DNA from: Flavobacterium sp.
GTDB lineage: Bacteria; Bacteroidota; Bacteroidia; Flavobacteriales; Flavobacteriaceae
Reading direction: 5' to 3'
Assembly (NCBI GenBank): GCA_016718345.1
Contig: JADKDN010000002.1
Location: 62,001 to 126,000 of the forward strand
Length of the DNA stretch: 64,000 nt
The number at the start of each line of letters is the position of its first letter. Position 1 is the first letter of the stretch. Shown piece by piece: positions 9,833 to 20,259 of the stretch. A model generated the notes under the pieces. That model did not search any database, was not told the DNA's origin, and saw nothing but the letters and a program-made list of their open reading frames with translations. A program made the position numbers and the translations under genes.

Positions 9833-11656
9833 CTAATTATTCACTTTAATTTTTTCTACTTTTCTACCTTTGAAAGCAAAAATAAATTCACCGTCATCAG
9901 TAATATCTATTCCTGAACCATATTGAGGGCTTCCTCCTTTACCTTTAGACTGAACCGATCCTTTAGTATCTCCATTTGTCATATTGATTCCATAGATAAC
10001 ATTTTTGCTATTTCTTTGATCTCTAAGAAAATAATTTCCACCTATTTCATAAAAGAAATCTACTCCTTTAATTTTATCGGAAGCATAGGCACGAGAACCG
10101 TCTTTTTTATTGTAGGAAGCCAATCCTTTTTCAGAAAGCACTACCACTTTATCACCAAAATCAATTACATCAGTAGCTTTTCCTACTTTGGCATCATTGT
10201 GTTTCACGTCGAATAATTGATTTCCTGAAGCAATATCATAGCCATAAAATTCATCTCCGTCTCCAACAAAAGCTGTTTTATCTCCATCAATAATAATATC
10301 TGTAATTCTTTTGTCAAATTTTTCAGAGCGCCAAGCCGTTTTCCCTGTTTTATCATCAATAGCTAACACTCCGTTTTTCTGTGCTTTGTAATCCCAATAA
10401 ATGTAAGGCACCATTTCTCTGTATGTTCCTCCCATAGGGTTGGATCTGGTTTCCCATCTGTATTCTTGAACCTGAACTTTTCCACCAATTTGCAACAGTA
10501 CTTTATCTCCGGTTTTGTATAAATTTGGCATACTAAATGCACCAGTGATTTTCTCTGAAGCCCAAAGCAATTTTCCAGATTCTAAATCGTGTTTTTCTAT
10601 ATATTTGGTTCTGTCTCGAGTTCCAAACATCACTAGATATACCGCATTGTCTTCAAAAACAGGATCGGCAATTGTTCTGTAATATTTTTTGTTTGCAGTA
10701 TTGCTGAACAATCCGCCACCGCCGCCGTCCATGTCGTTTTCATATATGGCTTCCCAAAGTTTCTGTCCGTTATTGATGTTGTAAACCTGTAATCCGTTCA
10801 AGTACATGTATATTTTATCATCTTTAATCCATAAATCAACAATTGCTCTTCTAGTTACCAGTTCTTTCTCGATAAGACCTGTGAAGGTAGCATCCCATAA
10901 TACATCTCCATTAGCCGCGTTGATTTTTACCAATTGATTTTTGAATCCTGCAAATAAAGCTCCTAAAGCCGTTGGCTTGAAGTTAATCATCACGATTTCG
11001 TTGCGTTTTGCGTCATAGATGTATTTACCAACACCTCCTTTGAAACGATTGGTTTCCCAAATTTTTTCGCCCGTATCGGCTTTAACCAAAATAACAGAAG
11101 CCTTTTGAGAGATTAAAAATGCGTCCAATTCTGAAATGTATTTTACAGTTTCCAATTCGCCTTGGTCAGCTCCATCTTCTCTTTTAGTCCCTTTAGGAAT
11201 TAAATTTTGATATAGCTCTGAATTCCACATTTCCTTACCCGATTTAATATCAATAACCGCTACTCTATCGGTTCCTAATTTTCTTTCGTCAAAAAGGAAT
11301 AAATACCCACCATTTTCTTTCCAAATTATGAATTGATACTCACATTTGTTCGTGTTGTTGGTTGTTATTTTCTTGTAATCTCCAGACCAAATTACTTTAC
11401 CACTTTGATCTAAAACAGTAGCCGAATTGTCATCAGTTCCTAAAATATACGAACCATCACTGTTGCTTACTGCTAAAAAAGACGCTTTGTTGTCAAACTC
11501 TGATTCCCAAACCGTAGAGAAACTTCCTGATTTTTTCCCAGCGCTAGAACCGCCAATTTTTGATTTTGCTTTATCTAATAATTTGCCAAACTGTGCGTTG
11601 GCTGACAATGTGCCCATCATGCAAATGGACAACGCTAAAATGGATAATTTTTTCAT
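9833..11656 (-). CDS. Exported PQQ-like beta-propeller protein
   Basis: An intact 607-residue protein with a signal peptide (MKKLSILALSICMMGTLSANAQ). Blades of a PQQ-like propeller repeat the form G-K-x-x-W (QSGKVIWSGD; KSGKEMWNSE; DTGEKIWETN; ANGDVLWDAT; NNGQKLWEAI; ESGKLLWASE; KTGKTAWRSE). No quinoprotein dehydrogenase residues are evident, so it is probably a structural or binding propeller like BamB rather than an enzyme. It lies in line with the downstream exported-protein genes. The long intact frame contrasts with its broken neighbours. Confidence 0.85.
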   Translation of the reverse strand: MKKLSILALSICMMGTLSANAQFGKLLDKAKSKIGGSSAGKKSGSFSTVWESEFDNKASFLAVSNSDGSYILGTDDNSATVLDQSGKVIWSGDYKKITTNNTNKCEYQFIIWKENGGYLFLFDERKLGTDRVAVIDIKSGKEMWNSELYQNLIPKGTKREDGADQGELETVKYISELDAFLISQKASVILVKADTGEKIWETNRFKGGVGKYIYDAKRNEIVMINFKPTALGALFAGFKNQLVKINAANGDVLWDATFTGLIEKELVTRRAIVDLWIKDDKIYMYLNGLQVYNINNGQKLWEAIYENDMDGGGGGLFSNTANKKYYRTIADPVFEDNAVYLVMFGTRDRTKYIEKHDLESGKLLWASEKITGAFSMPNLYKTGDKVLLQIGGKVQVQEYRWETRSNPMGGTYREMVPYIYWDYKAQKNGVLAIDDKTGKTAWRSEKFDKRITDIIIDGDKTAFVGDGDEFYGYDIASGNQLFDVKHNDAKVGKATDVIDFGDKVVVLSEKGLASYNKKDGSRAYASDKIKGVDFFYEIGGNYFLRDQRNSKNVIYGINMTNGDTKGSVQSKGKGGSPQYGSGIDITDDGEFIFAFKGRKVEKIKVNN

Positions 11657-11689
11657 TGTTAAATAATTTTAGAGGTTGTTTGTAAGGTG

Positions 11690-12064
11690 TTAAAATGTAA
11701 TTGAATAGCGAATTTTATAACGCTGTTGTTTTTGAAGTTTGAATTGAAACTTATGATCCAAAATATAGTCCGACATGAAGTTGATGAAATCTATATTCTT
11801 AATATCACTTTCTACTTTAAAAAATGAGGATACTTTACCATTTTGAACCACTCCAATGTCAACCACCATAGTTCCGCTGACATCCTTGAATTTCTTGTTT
11901 TTCTTTTTTAGAAAATCCTCGGCTTTGAATACTTCGTCAATTTCTTTGGTAACCGTTTCCGTAACAGCATCTTCATCTGTAAGCACCGGTTTTTGTGAAA
12001 AAACAGGATTCGAAACTAGAAAGAAAAAGAAACCAAAAAATAATAGATACCTGTTTGACTTCAT
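11690..12064 (-). CDS. Small exported protein, TonB C-terminal-like fold
   Basis: 124 residues with a signal peptide (MKSNRYLLFFGFFFFLVSNPVFSQ). The mature part (DVSGTMVVDIGVVQNGKVSSFFKVES ending KIRYSITF, quoted across more than one strand) has the strand order of a TonB/energy-transducer C-terminal domain, but lacks the N-terminal membrane anchor and proline-rich linker of TonB. It is 33 bases upstream of the PQQ-like gene in the same direction, so the two are probably one operon. A weak copy of the shared palindrome lies 63 bases upstream. Function unknown. Confidence 0.6.
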   Translation of the reverse strand: MKSNRYLLFFGFFFFLVSNPVFSQKPVLTDEDAVTETVTKEIDEVFKAEDFLKKKNKKFKDVSGTMVVDIGVVQNGKVSSFFKVESDIKNIDFINFMSDYILDHKFQFKLQKQQRYKIRYSITF

Positions 12065-12126
12065 GATTTGATTTGTTAAGTGTTAGTTTATGATAACAAA
12101 TTTAACAAATTTAACAATTGAGTATA

Positions 12127-12142
12127 TACGATAAAATACGTA
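12127..12142. promoter_or_regulatory. Weak palindromic operator candidate, site D
   Basis: TACGATAAAATACGTA matches the shared palindrome at 11 of 16 positions, keeping outer TACGA and CGTA. It lies 63 bases upstream of the start at 12064. Two copies of a TAnnTTTG box (minus strand 12097-12104 and 12106-12113) lie between, but spacing to the nearest TTG is short. Much less convincing than sites A-C. Confidence 0.3.
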
Positions 12143-12145
12143 TTT

Positions 12146-13096
12146 TTAAAATTGAATGTGTGGAAACTGTTGCTGAAGGCGCTCCATTTTATCATGGAGT
12201 TTTTTACTAAAATGCTTATGACTCTCCGAATCGGGATGAAACGGTTTGTGAAGCAATCCTTTTTGAATGCTGTTCACCTCTTCCATAACAGCGTAAACCG
12301 ATTCCGAAATCCAAGTTTCCGTAAACCGTTCCCAAATATAGTCAATAGCTATTGCACTGGGATGTAGCATATCCTCAGCATAAAATCGATAATCGCGAAG
12401 CTCGTCCATCATGATTTCATAACTTGGGAAATACTTTAGGGCTTGAGATTTAAGATTCAGGATTTGATGAATTGCGCTAATTAAATGCGCCTTGCTTCTT
12501 TGATTTTCTACAAAACCGTCTTTACTATGGCGCACGGGCGAAACGGTGAAAAGTATCAAACCATTTGGATTTATTTTTCGGATAGTTGCTATGGTGTATT
12601 GAATCGATTTTGCGATGGTATCTATCGAAAGAATCTCTTTGTCGAATTGAACCTGTGGTACTTTATGACAATTAGCCACAACCAATTGGGATGCTTTATG
12701 TCGATACACCCATGAAGTGCCGTAAGTAAGAATAATGTGAGTAGCGGTTGCTAGTTGGTCGTGTAGATGTTGCAACATTTCGTTTAATATTGCTAGACAT
12801 ACCTCTTTGTTGGCATGACTTACATCTGAATGCACCTCAAAACAATGCCAACGTTCATTGTGAAAAAAAATATCAGCCTCTGTAAATTCCACCTGATTAA
12901 TAGCACGTGAAAGCAATTTTTCAATAGAAACAGGATTAAAAATAATCCCAAACGGATTCACTGTATTTCTAAATTTAAAATACCCTAACTTTTCTCCCAT
13001 ATTCTCTGCAAAGCACGAACCTAAAGATACTATTCTGGAATTGTAATCTATAACATGATTGCTTTTAGGAATAGGTATTTGGATTCTGAATTGCAT
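12146..13096 (-). CDS. GSCFA domain protein
   Basis: 316 residues. The motif SLGSCFAENMGEKL at residues 28-41 is the one that names the GSCFA family, a group related to GDSL/SGNH hydrolases in Bacteroidetes. Other family features are HCFEVHSDVSHAN, ILTYGTSWVYRH, FTVSPVRHSKDG and the C-terminal DMLHPSAIAIDYIWE, with the D-x-x-H expected of an SGNH active site. No signal peptide is seen. It is divergent from the ABC exporter gene. Substrate unknown. Confidence 0.9.
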   Translation of the reverse strand: MQFRIQIPIPKSNHVIDYNSRIVSLGSCFAENMGEKLGYFKFRNTVNPFGIIFNPVSIEKLLSRAINQVEFTEADIFFHNERWHCFEVHSDVSHANKEVCLAILNEMLQHLHDQLATATHIILTYGTSWVYRHKASQLVVANCHKVPQVQFDKEILSIDTIAKSIQYTIATIRKINPNGLILFTVSPVRHSKDGFVENQRSKAHLISAIHQILNLKSQALKYFPSYEIMMDELRDYRFYAEDMLHPSAIAIDYIWERFTETWISESVYAVMEEVNSIQKGLLHKPFHPDSESHKHFSKKLHDKMERLQQQFPHIQF

Positions 13097-13207
13097 ATAC
13101 GTTTGTTTCTACAAATTTACTATTTTTTTAATGCGATGAAACCAAGTCCTTTTTAATAATCAAACAATTGTATAAAACATCTTTCTAATTAATGTAAATC
13201 TATTACC

Positions 13208-13215
13208 TACTTTTG
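13208..13215 (+). promoter_or_regulatory. -7 promoter box of the ABC exporter gene
   Basis: TACTTTTG fits the Bacteroidetes -7 consensus TAnnTTTG and lies 18 bases before the ATG at 13234. Its position rules against starting the protein at the earlier ATG at 13213. Confidence 0.5.
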
Positions 13216-13233
13216 CATCTTCAAATAAATGAC

Positions 13234-14957
13234 ATGAAACTACTCTATTCCTATTTAAAAAAACATAAACTCCTACTTTTTATAGCTCTTGTACTCGCTG
13301 CCATAAATATTTGTTTCAGTCTCTCGGATTCTGTTATAACGGGTAAACTAATGCAAGACTGCGGTGTGGGAATTGCAAAATATAAAGGAAACGAAATTGG
13401 TTTTATCAAATCGGTGGCGTTTTGGCTTGGTTTGTCACTGGGCGCATCCATGATTTCAAGAATTACTAAAAATTTTCAAGATTATTTTACCAATATCGTC
13501 ATTCAACGTACAGGTGCCGAAATGTACACCGACGGAATCAAAAAATCACTCGATTTACCCTATGAAGAATTTGAAGACCAACGCAGTGGCGAAACCTTAA
13601 GCAAACTCACAAAAGTGAGAATCGACTCGGAGAAACTAATCACGCTATCCATCTCGTTAATTTTTCAGACAATTGTGGGCTTCATTTTTGTGATTGTTTA
13701 CATCTCTAGAATTGATTATAAAATTTCCTTTATTTTTCTTATAACTGCTCCCATAATTGCTTTTATAAGTTCCTATCTGGGAAAAAAATCAAAGCCGTTT
13801 CTAGAAAAAATTGTTCAACAAACCAATTCACTGGCAGGTGCTACTACTGAAAGTTTGAGAAATATTGAATTGGTAAAAAGTTTAGGACTAACCTATGAAG
13901 AGGAAAAACGACTGAATTTAAACACTTTAAAAATTTTACAACTCGAATTAGAAAAATTCGTTTCATCAGAAGTTTGAGTTTTATACAAGGAACAACAGTT
14001 CATTTTCTAAGAACTTGTGTGGTGTTTACCTTATATTATTTCTTATTTGAAGGCAAAATCATTGTTGGTGATTTGTTGACAATGGTATTTTTTACCTTCT
14101 TTATTTTTGGTCCTTTACAAGAATTAGGAACGTTTATCATTGCTTTAAACGAGACCAAAGTTTCGATGGAAAACTTTAAAGAGTTGTTGAATGCTCCAAA
14201 AGAATATCGCCCAAAAGACGCTGTTGCTCTTGGCTCTATCAATGCATTGCAGTTTTCTAATGTGAGTTTCAAACATAAAACGGCCAAGCACAATGCAGTT
14301 GAAGACATCAATTTTGACATCAAACAAGGAGAAACTGTGGCTTTTGTCGGCCCTTCGGGAGCAGGAAAAACAACCTTGGTTAAATTATTAGTGGGCTTGT
14401 ATCCTCCTGAAAAAGGAAATGTAAAATACAACGAAATTGATTCTACCAAAATTGACTTATTAGATTTGAGAAAACAGCTCGGATTTGTAACCCAAGATGC
14501 ACAATTATTCTCCGGAACAATTAAAGAGAATCTATTGTTTGTAAAACCATCAGCAACCAACGAAGAATTGCTTGAAGTATTGCAAAAAGCGAGTTGCGAA
14601 AAACTTTTGGCTCGTGCCGAAAACGGATTGAACTCCACCATTGGCGAAGGCGGAATTAAAGTTTCTGGTGGCGAAAAACAACGTCTTTCCATTGCCAGAG
14701 CGATTTTGAGAAACCCTAATTTGTTGATTTTTGACGAAGCCACTTCTGCTTTAGATTCCATAACTGAAGAAGAGATTAATACTACGATTAGAAATATTTC
14801 AGATTCAAACCGAATTACGGTTTTAATTGCCCATCGCTTGTCGACAGTAATGCACGCTGATAAAATTTTCGTTCTTGAACAAGGAAAATCATCGAACAAG
14901 GAAAACATGAAGATTACCCGGGAAGGGCCCCATATTGATGGAGAAAACGTTTGGTAA
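13234..14957 (+). CDS. ABC transporter, fused permease and ATPase (MsbA/MdlB type), apparent frameshifts
   Basis: The start MKLLYSYLKKHKLLLF is chosen because the -7 box lies just before it. An ABC exporter membrane domain (about six helices, residues 1-310) is followed by a nucleotide-binding domain with Walker A GPSGAGKTTL, Q-loop FVTQDAQLF, signature VSGGEKQRLSIARA, Walker B LLIFDEATSALD and switch IAHRLS. A shift at about 13970 restores ...LEKFV / LSFIQGTTVHF. Another at about 14889, where one A is missing, would turn EQGKSSNKEN into EQGKIIEQGKHED and change the C-terminus. It works as an inner membrane homodimer; substrate (lipid, peptide or drug) cannot be read. Confidence 0.88.
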
Positions 14958-17677
14958 TTATGCCTGAATTGACAGTAATCCAAGTTTTAATTTTGTAATT
15001 TGCGTTAATAACTGTTTGGGGGACAAGAAAATAGTTAGAATTATTTTCACTTTCGCTTTATCCAAAGCATCCTTAATTCCTAAAACATTCTTCCCTTTTC
15101 CAGAAGCGAAGAACGGTTGTCCACCACCATTCCCGTCAATATATTTACCTAATTCTCTAATAACATTTCCTGCTTTTAATCCTTTTTCAGCAACTAATTC
15201 TTTTGAAATATAGCAATGAATATTTGGAGCATTATCTTCAACAGAAGCTAAAAACACAAACGAATTTGGTTTAGAAATTCCAATGGCTTGTGCTAAGTCT
15301 TTAGTCGAACTCATAGACAAGTCCACTTGTTTTGCTAAAAGTTTATTCCGTTTATTTCTTGAAAATCTGAAACTAAAGTATTTTTTAATCCGTGGATTTT
15401 TTCTTTTACTAATTGCTCAATTTGTTTTTTCAACTTCGCGTTATCGTCTTGCAATGAAGCAACTGATTTTAAAATATCTTGTGGATTTTTCAACGTTTCT
15501 TTGCTTTCTGCCAAAGTACTTTCTTGATTTTTGTAGAAATCTTTTACAGCATCACCAGTAATGGCTTCAACACGACGAATTCCTGCTGCTACAGCACCTT
15601 CTGATATGATTTTGAAATGCCAGATTTCAGCCGTATTTTTCACGTGAATTCCTCCACAAAGTTCTTTGCTTTCGCCAAATTCAATCATTCTTACTGAATC
15701 ACCATATTTCTCTCCAAACAAAGCCATCGCACCTTTGCTTAACGCTTCTTGAATTGGAATATTTCTATATTCTTGCAATTGCAATTGTGCTTCGATTTGT
15801 GCATTTACGCTTGCTTCAACCTGACGTAATTCTTCATCAGAAACTTTAGAAAAATGCGAGAAGTCAAAACGCAAATAATTTGGATTTACTAACGAACCTT
15901 TTTGCTCGACATGCGTTCCTAAAATAGTTCTCAATGCCAAATGCATCAAATGCGTAGCCGAGTGATTTTTAGAAGTCGACGTTCTTAAATCGGTATTTAC
16001 TTTAGCAACAAAACTTGCAGAAACATTCTCTGGAAGTTGTTTAGCAAAATGTAGAATTAAATTATTCTCTTTTTTCGTATCAATAATATCAATTGTTTCG
16101 TTAGCAGAAACTAGTGTTCCTTTATCACCAACTTGTCCTCCACCTTCTGGATAAAATGGTGTGTTGTCCAAAACTATTTGATATAAAATTCCATCTTTTT
16201 TAGAATCTACTTTACGAATTCTGGTGATTTTCACCTCATTCTCAGTTTGGTCATAACCCACGAAAGTTTCCACATTTCCAGGAATTAAAACTGACCAATC
16301 CTCTGTTGAAACTTCGGAAGCGGCACGAGAACGTGCTTTTTGTTTTTGCAATTCAACTTCAAAATCGGCTTCGTTGAATGTATATCCTTTTTCTTTCAAA
16401 ATTAGAGCGGTCAAATCTTTTGGAAATCCGAAAGTATCGTACAATTCAAAAACTTTAGCACCTGAAACTTCTTTTCCGCTAGTTTCAGCAACCACTTTAT
16501 CTAACAATTGTAAACCTTGTTCTAAAGTTCTTAAAAATGAAGCTTCTTCTTCTCGAATTACGTTGGTAACCAATTGTTGTTGTGATTTGATTTCGGGGAA
16601 AAATTCCCCCATTTGATTGGCTAAAACTTCAATCAATTTATTAATAAAAGGTTCTTTGGTATTCAAAAACGTAAATCCATAACGAATCGCACGACGCAAA
16701 ATTCTACGAATCACATAACCTGCTCCGGTATTGGATGGCAATTGTCCGTCAGCAATAGCGAAAGCCACAGCGCGAACGTGATCCACAATGACACGAATAG
16801 CAATGTTAGTTTTATTTTGAGATTCTTCGTTAGCACTCAGAATGACATTATTAGGTGTATATTTCAAACCTGTAATTTGTTCCACTTTTTCAATTAGCGG
16901 GGTAAAAACATCGGTATCATAGTTGGACGTTACACTTTGCATCGCCATACACAAACGTTCAAATCCCATTCCAGTATCTACGTGTTGTGCTGGTAACTTT
17001 TCTAACGAACCATCGGCTTTACGATTGAATTCCATGAAAACGTTGTTCCAAATTTCTACTACTTGCGGATGATCAGCATTAACTAAACTTCGACCTGAAA
17101 CCGCTGCTCTTTCAGCATCAGAACGAATATCAATATGAATTTCAGAACATGGACCACACGGACCTTGATCGCCCATTTCCCAAAAGTTGTCTTTTTTATT
17201 TCCTAAAATGATACGGTCTTCAGATACATATTGCTTCCAAATATCGAATGCTTCTTGGTCAAACGGAACATTTTCGGCAGGATTTCCTTCAAAAACGGAA
17301 ACGTACAAACGGTCTTTGTCTAACTTTAAAACTTCAGTTAGAAATTCCCAAGCCCAAGCTAGCGCCTCTTTTTTGAAATAATCACCAAACGACCAGTTGC
17401 CCAACATTTCAAACATGGTGTGATGATAGGTATCAAAACCTACATCTTCTAAACTGTTGTGCTTCCATGAAACACGGAGACATTTTTGCGTATCGGCTAT
17501 TCTTGGACTTTTTGGAGTTCCGTTTCCTAAAAAGTATTCTTTGAATTGTGCCATTCCTGAGTTGTTAAACATCAAGGTTGGATCGTCTTTAAGGACGATT
17601 GGTGCAGAAGGAACTATTAAATGTCCTTTTGATTCAAAGAAGTTAAGGTATGCTTTACGAATGTCTTGTGATTTCAT
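14958..17677 (-). CDS. alaS: Alanine--tRNA ligase, one apparent frameshift
   Basis: Class II aminoacyl-tRNA synthetase charging tRNA-Ala. It begins MKSQDIRKAYLNFFESKGH at 17677. Motifs include NNSGMAQFKEYFLG, MFEMLGNWSFGDYFKKEA, MEFNRKADGSL, and the editing-domain HxxxH (NHSATHLMH) with CGGIHVKNT. A shift near 15327-15340 moves the C-terminal C-Ala domain (DNAPNIHCYISKEL, GNGGGQPFFASGKGKN) into another frame. The total of about 900 codons is slightly long for the family (about 870), so the true end may be near 15010 and the last 30 residues may come from a further shift. It is convergent with the ABC exporter, whose stop abuts. Confidence 0.95.
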
Positions 17678-17852
17678 TTCTAGAAGTATGGCGTAATTTA
17701 TTTATTGTTTGATGAGCTAAGCAATTGATGATTCAATAATTAACCCTTTCAACTTTAATATATTGTTAAAAAAAGAGTGGAACAAATGAAACATTTATTA
17801 AATTTGTTCGTCAAACTATTTATCAGTGGGCAAAAATAGGGTATTTTAAAAT

Positions 17853-18829
17853 ATGGGGAAAGTAAAATATTATTTCGATTCCGAAAATTTGGCTTACCGA
17901 AAGATTAAGACAAAAATATCGACAAAATTTGGAGTTGTAGCTTTGTTTTACTTGCCTCTGCTTTGTTTGGGTTTTTAAGTTTCGTGGTACTGTTGAATAC
18001 TCCTTATTTTGAAACTCCAAAAGACCGTTTGCAAGCCAGAGAAATAGAAAATTTTAAACTTCGTTATGCTCTTTTGAATAAAAAGATGGATCAAATAGAC
18101 GAAGTATTAGGGAGCATAGAAGAGAGAGATAACAATATCTATCGGGTCTATTTCAACACTTCGCCTATTCCAGAAGAACAAAGAAAAGCGGGTTTTGGCG
18201 GAATTAATCGATATAAAGAATTAGAAGGGTATGACAATTCTGAATTGGTAATTAACACTTCGAAACGAGTTGATGTAATTTCAAAAGCATTGGCTATTCA
18301 ATCCAAATCATTGGATGAAATTTTAAAATTAGCAAAAGAGAAAAATAGTTTATTATCGGCTATTCCTGCTATACAGCCCGTTAGAAATGAAAATTTGAAA
18401 CAAGTTGCCTCAGGATTTGGTTATAGAAATGACCCTTTTACGAAAGTGAGAAAATTTCATGAAGGAATGGATTTTTCTGCAAAAACAGGAACTCCTATCT
18501 TTGCTACTGGCGATGGTGTGGTGCAACGAGCTGATAACTCTGTATCTGGTTATGGAAATCATATTGTGATTCGGCATGGTTTTGGTTATGAAACCTTGTA
18601 TGGGCACTTGAGTAAATACAAATGCAGACCGGGACAACGCGTGAAAAGAGGAGATATTATTGGCTATGTGGGCAGTACCGGAAGAAGTGAAGCACCACAT
18701 TTGCATTATGAAGTGCACAAAAATAACGAAGTGGTTAATCCACTAAATTTTTATTATGGAAATATTTCAGCAACAGAGTATGTTGCCATATCAAAATTAG
18801 CGAATCAAGAAAACCAATCCTTAGACTAA
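17853..18829 (+). CDS. M23-family murein metallopeptidase, apparent N-terminal frameshift
   Basis: The start MGKVKYYFDSENLAYRKIKT at 17853 fits flavobacterial relatives. A single T missing from the run at 17942-17944 restores one membrane helix (VVAFVLLASALFGFLSFVVL), then a coiled coil and an M23/LytM domain: FGYRNDPFTKVRKFHEGMDF, ATGDGVV, LYGHLSKY, GRSEAPHLHYEV. The zinc ligands (H and D of HEGMD, H-x-H of HLHYE) are present, so it is probably an active peptidoglycan endopeptidase facing the periplasm. About 325 residues. The stop overlaps the merR start (TAATG), giving translational coupling. Confidence 0.9.
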
Positions 18830-19161
18830 TGCACATAGAATTATCACCAGACAAAAGATACTACAGCATAGGCGAAGTAGCCAAAGCCTTTGATGTAAAT
18901 GCCTCATTAATTCGATTTTGGGACAAAGAATTTGATATTTTAAAACCTAAAAAAAATGCCAAAGGCAATCGAATGTTTACTCCCGAAGATGTAAAAAATT
19001 TACAACTTATATATCACTTGGTTAAAGAACGTGGTTTTACCCTTGAAGGTGCCAAAACGCATTTGAAAGAAGGTCAAAAGAAAACTTTGGACAAGTTTGA
19101 AATCATTAGCAAACTGGAAACTATAAAAACGCAGTTAACTAATATTAAAAATCACCTTTAA
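18829..19161 (+). CDS. MerR-family transcriptional regulator
   Basis: 110 residues: a MerR winged helix (YYSIGEVAKAFDVNASLIRFW, residues 11-31, then NRMFTPEDVKNLQLI) followed by a short coiled coil for dimerisation. There is no cysteine-containing effector loop, so it does not look like a metal sensor. It overlaps the M23 peptidase stop and precedes lemA by 48 bases. I know the order M23 / MerR / LemA / TPM / TPM from flavobacteria, which suggests a shared envelope role. Confidence 0.9.
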   Translation: MHIELSPDKRYYSIGEVAKAFDVNASLIRFWDKEFDILKPKKNAKGNRMFTPEDVKNLQLIYHLVKERGFTLEGAKTHLKEGQKKTLDKFEIISKLETIKTQLTNIKNHL

Positions 19162-19209
19162 AAAATAATAATAAACAAAACTCAATACTAAACTTTAAAT
19201 TAAATACAA

Positions 19210-19803
19210 ATGGATTTTAAAAAATTTTTACCTTGGATTATCGCAGCAGTTGTACTCATTGGGATTTACAGCTGGGTTAAAGGAATTAACAATACGGCAG
19301 TAACACTAGGACAAACCGTAGAGCAATCTTGGGGAGATGTTCAAACCTCTTATCAAAGGAGAAATGATCTAATCGGAAATTTGGTCAATACTGTAAAAGG
19401 TGCTGCCGATTTTGAAAAAAGTACTCTAACCGCTGTAATTGAAGCTAGAGCAAAAGCGACACAAACTACGGTTGACCCAACAAATATTACTCCAGAACAA
19501 TTAGCCGCATTCAACAAAGCACAAAGTGGAGTAAGTAGTTCCTTGTCTAGATTATTAGTTACTGTTGAACAATATCCAGACCTGAAAGCCAATCAAAATT
19601 TCTTGAAATTACAAGATGAATTAGCAAGCACTGAAAATCAAATTCTTACCGCTAGAACCCGTTTTAACGAAGCTGTAAAACCTTACAACACACATATCAA
19701 AACATTCCCAAATTCTTTATTTGCAGGTGTTTTTGGATTCAAAGAAAAAGCTTATTTCAATGCCGTTGAAGGTGCTGAAAAACCTGTTGAAGTAAAATTC
19801 TAA
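19210..19803 (+). CDS. LemA family protein
   Basis: 197 residues: one N-terminal membrane segment (LPWIIAAVVLIGIYSWV), then the LemA helical bundle with its hallmarks (VEQSWGDVQTSYQRRNDLIGNLV, TAVIEARAKA, QDELASTENQILTARTRFNEAV, YNTHIKTFPNSLFAGVFGF). The complete family length is present. LemA proteins are membrane-anchored with unclear biochemical function; here and elsewhere they sit beside TPM-domain genes, which follow 15 bases downstream. Confidence 0.93.
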   Translation: MDFKKFLPWIIAAVVLIGIYSWVKGINNTAVTLGQTVEQSWGDVQTSYQRRNDLIGNLVNTVKGAADFEKSTLTAVIEARAKATQTTVDPTNITPEQLAAFNKAQSGVSSSLSRLLVTVEQYPDLKANQNFLKLQDELASTENQILTARTRFNEAVKPYNTHIKTFPNSLFAGVFGFKEKAYFNAVEGAEKPVEVKF

Positions 19804-19818
19804 TCCAAAATAATTTCC

Positions 19819-20259
19819 ATGTCAAAAGTTGAAGATTTTTTAACCAAAGAAGAAGAACAAGAAATTGTTGAAGCTATTCGTATGGCTGAAAAAGAAACTT
19901 CTGGCGAGATTAGAGTACACATAGAAAAAACAACTTCCATTGACGCATTTGACCGTGCTTTGGAAGTTTTTCATTTATTAGAAATGAACAAAACAGCTCT
20001 CAAAAATGGCGTTTTAATTTATGTTGCTGTAAAAGATAGAACTTTTGTCATTTGTGGCGATCAGGGTATTAATGAAGCGGTAACCAAAGATTTTTGGGAG
20101 ACGACTAAAGAAATTATGGTGGGTCATTTTAAAAATGGAGATTTTAAACAAGGGCTTATTGATGGTATTACCAAAGCAGGAAATGAATTGAAAAAATATT
20201 TTCCATATAAAGAAGGTGATACCAATGAATTATCAAACGAAATATCTAAAGGATTATAA
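19819..20259 (+). CDS. TPM domain protein, cytoplasmic form
   Basis: 146 residues without signal peptide. The TPM fold is seen in FLTKEEEQEIVEAIRMAEKETSGEIRVHIE, broken here as a strand-helix pattern, then KNGVLIYVAVKDRTFVICGDQGI and GHFKNGDFKQGLIDGITKAGNELKKYF. TPM (Psb32/DUF477-like) proteins include weak acid phosphatases and photosystem repair factors. It overlaps the next gene by TAATG and is surely part of the lemA operon. Confidence 0.88.
   Translation: MSKVEDFLTKEEEQEIVEAIRMAEKETSGEIRVHIEKTTSIDAFDRALEVFHLLEMNKTALKNGVLIYVAVKDRTFVICGDQGINEAVTKDFWETTKEIMVGHFKNGDFKQGLIDGITKAGNELKKYFPYKEGDTNELSNEISKGL

Noticed and set aside
14036..14983. A 315-codon open frame antisense to the ABC exporter
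   Set aside because: It mirrors the ATPase domain, has no family motif and a composition typical of a shadow frame.
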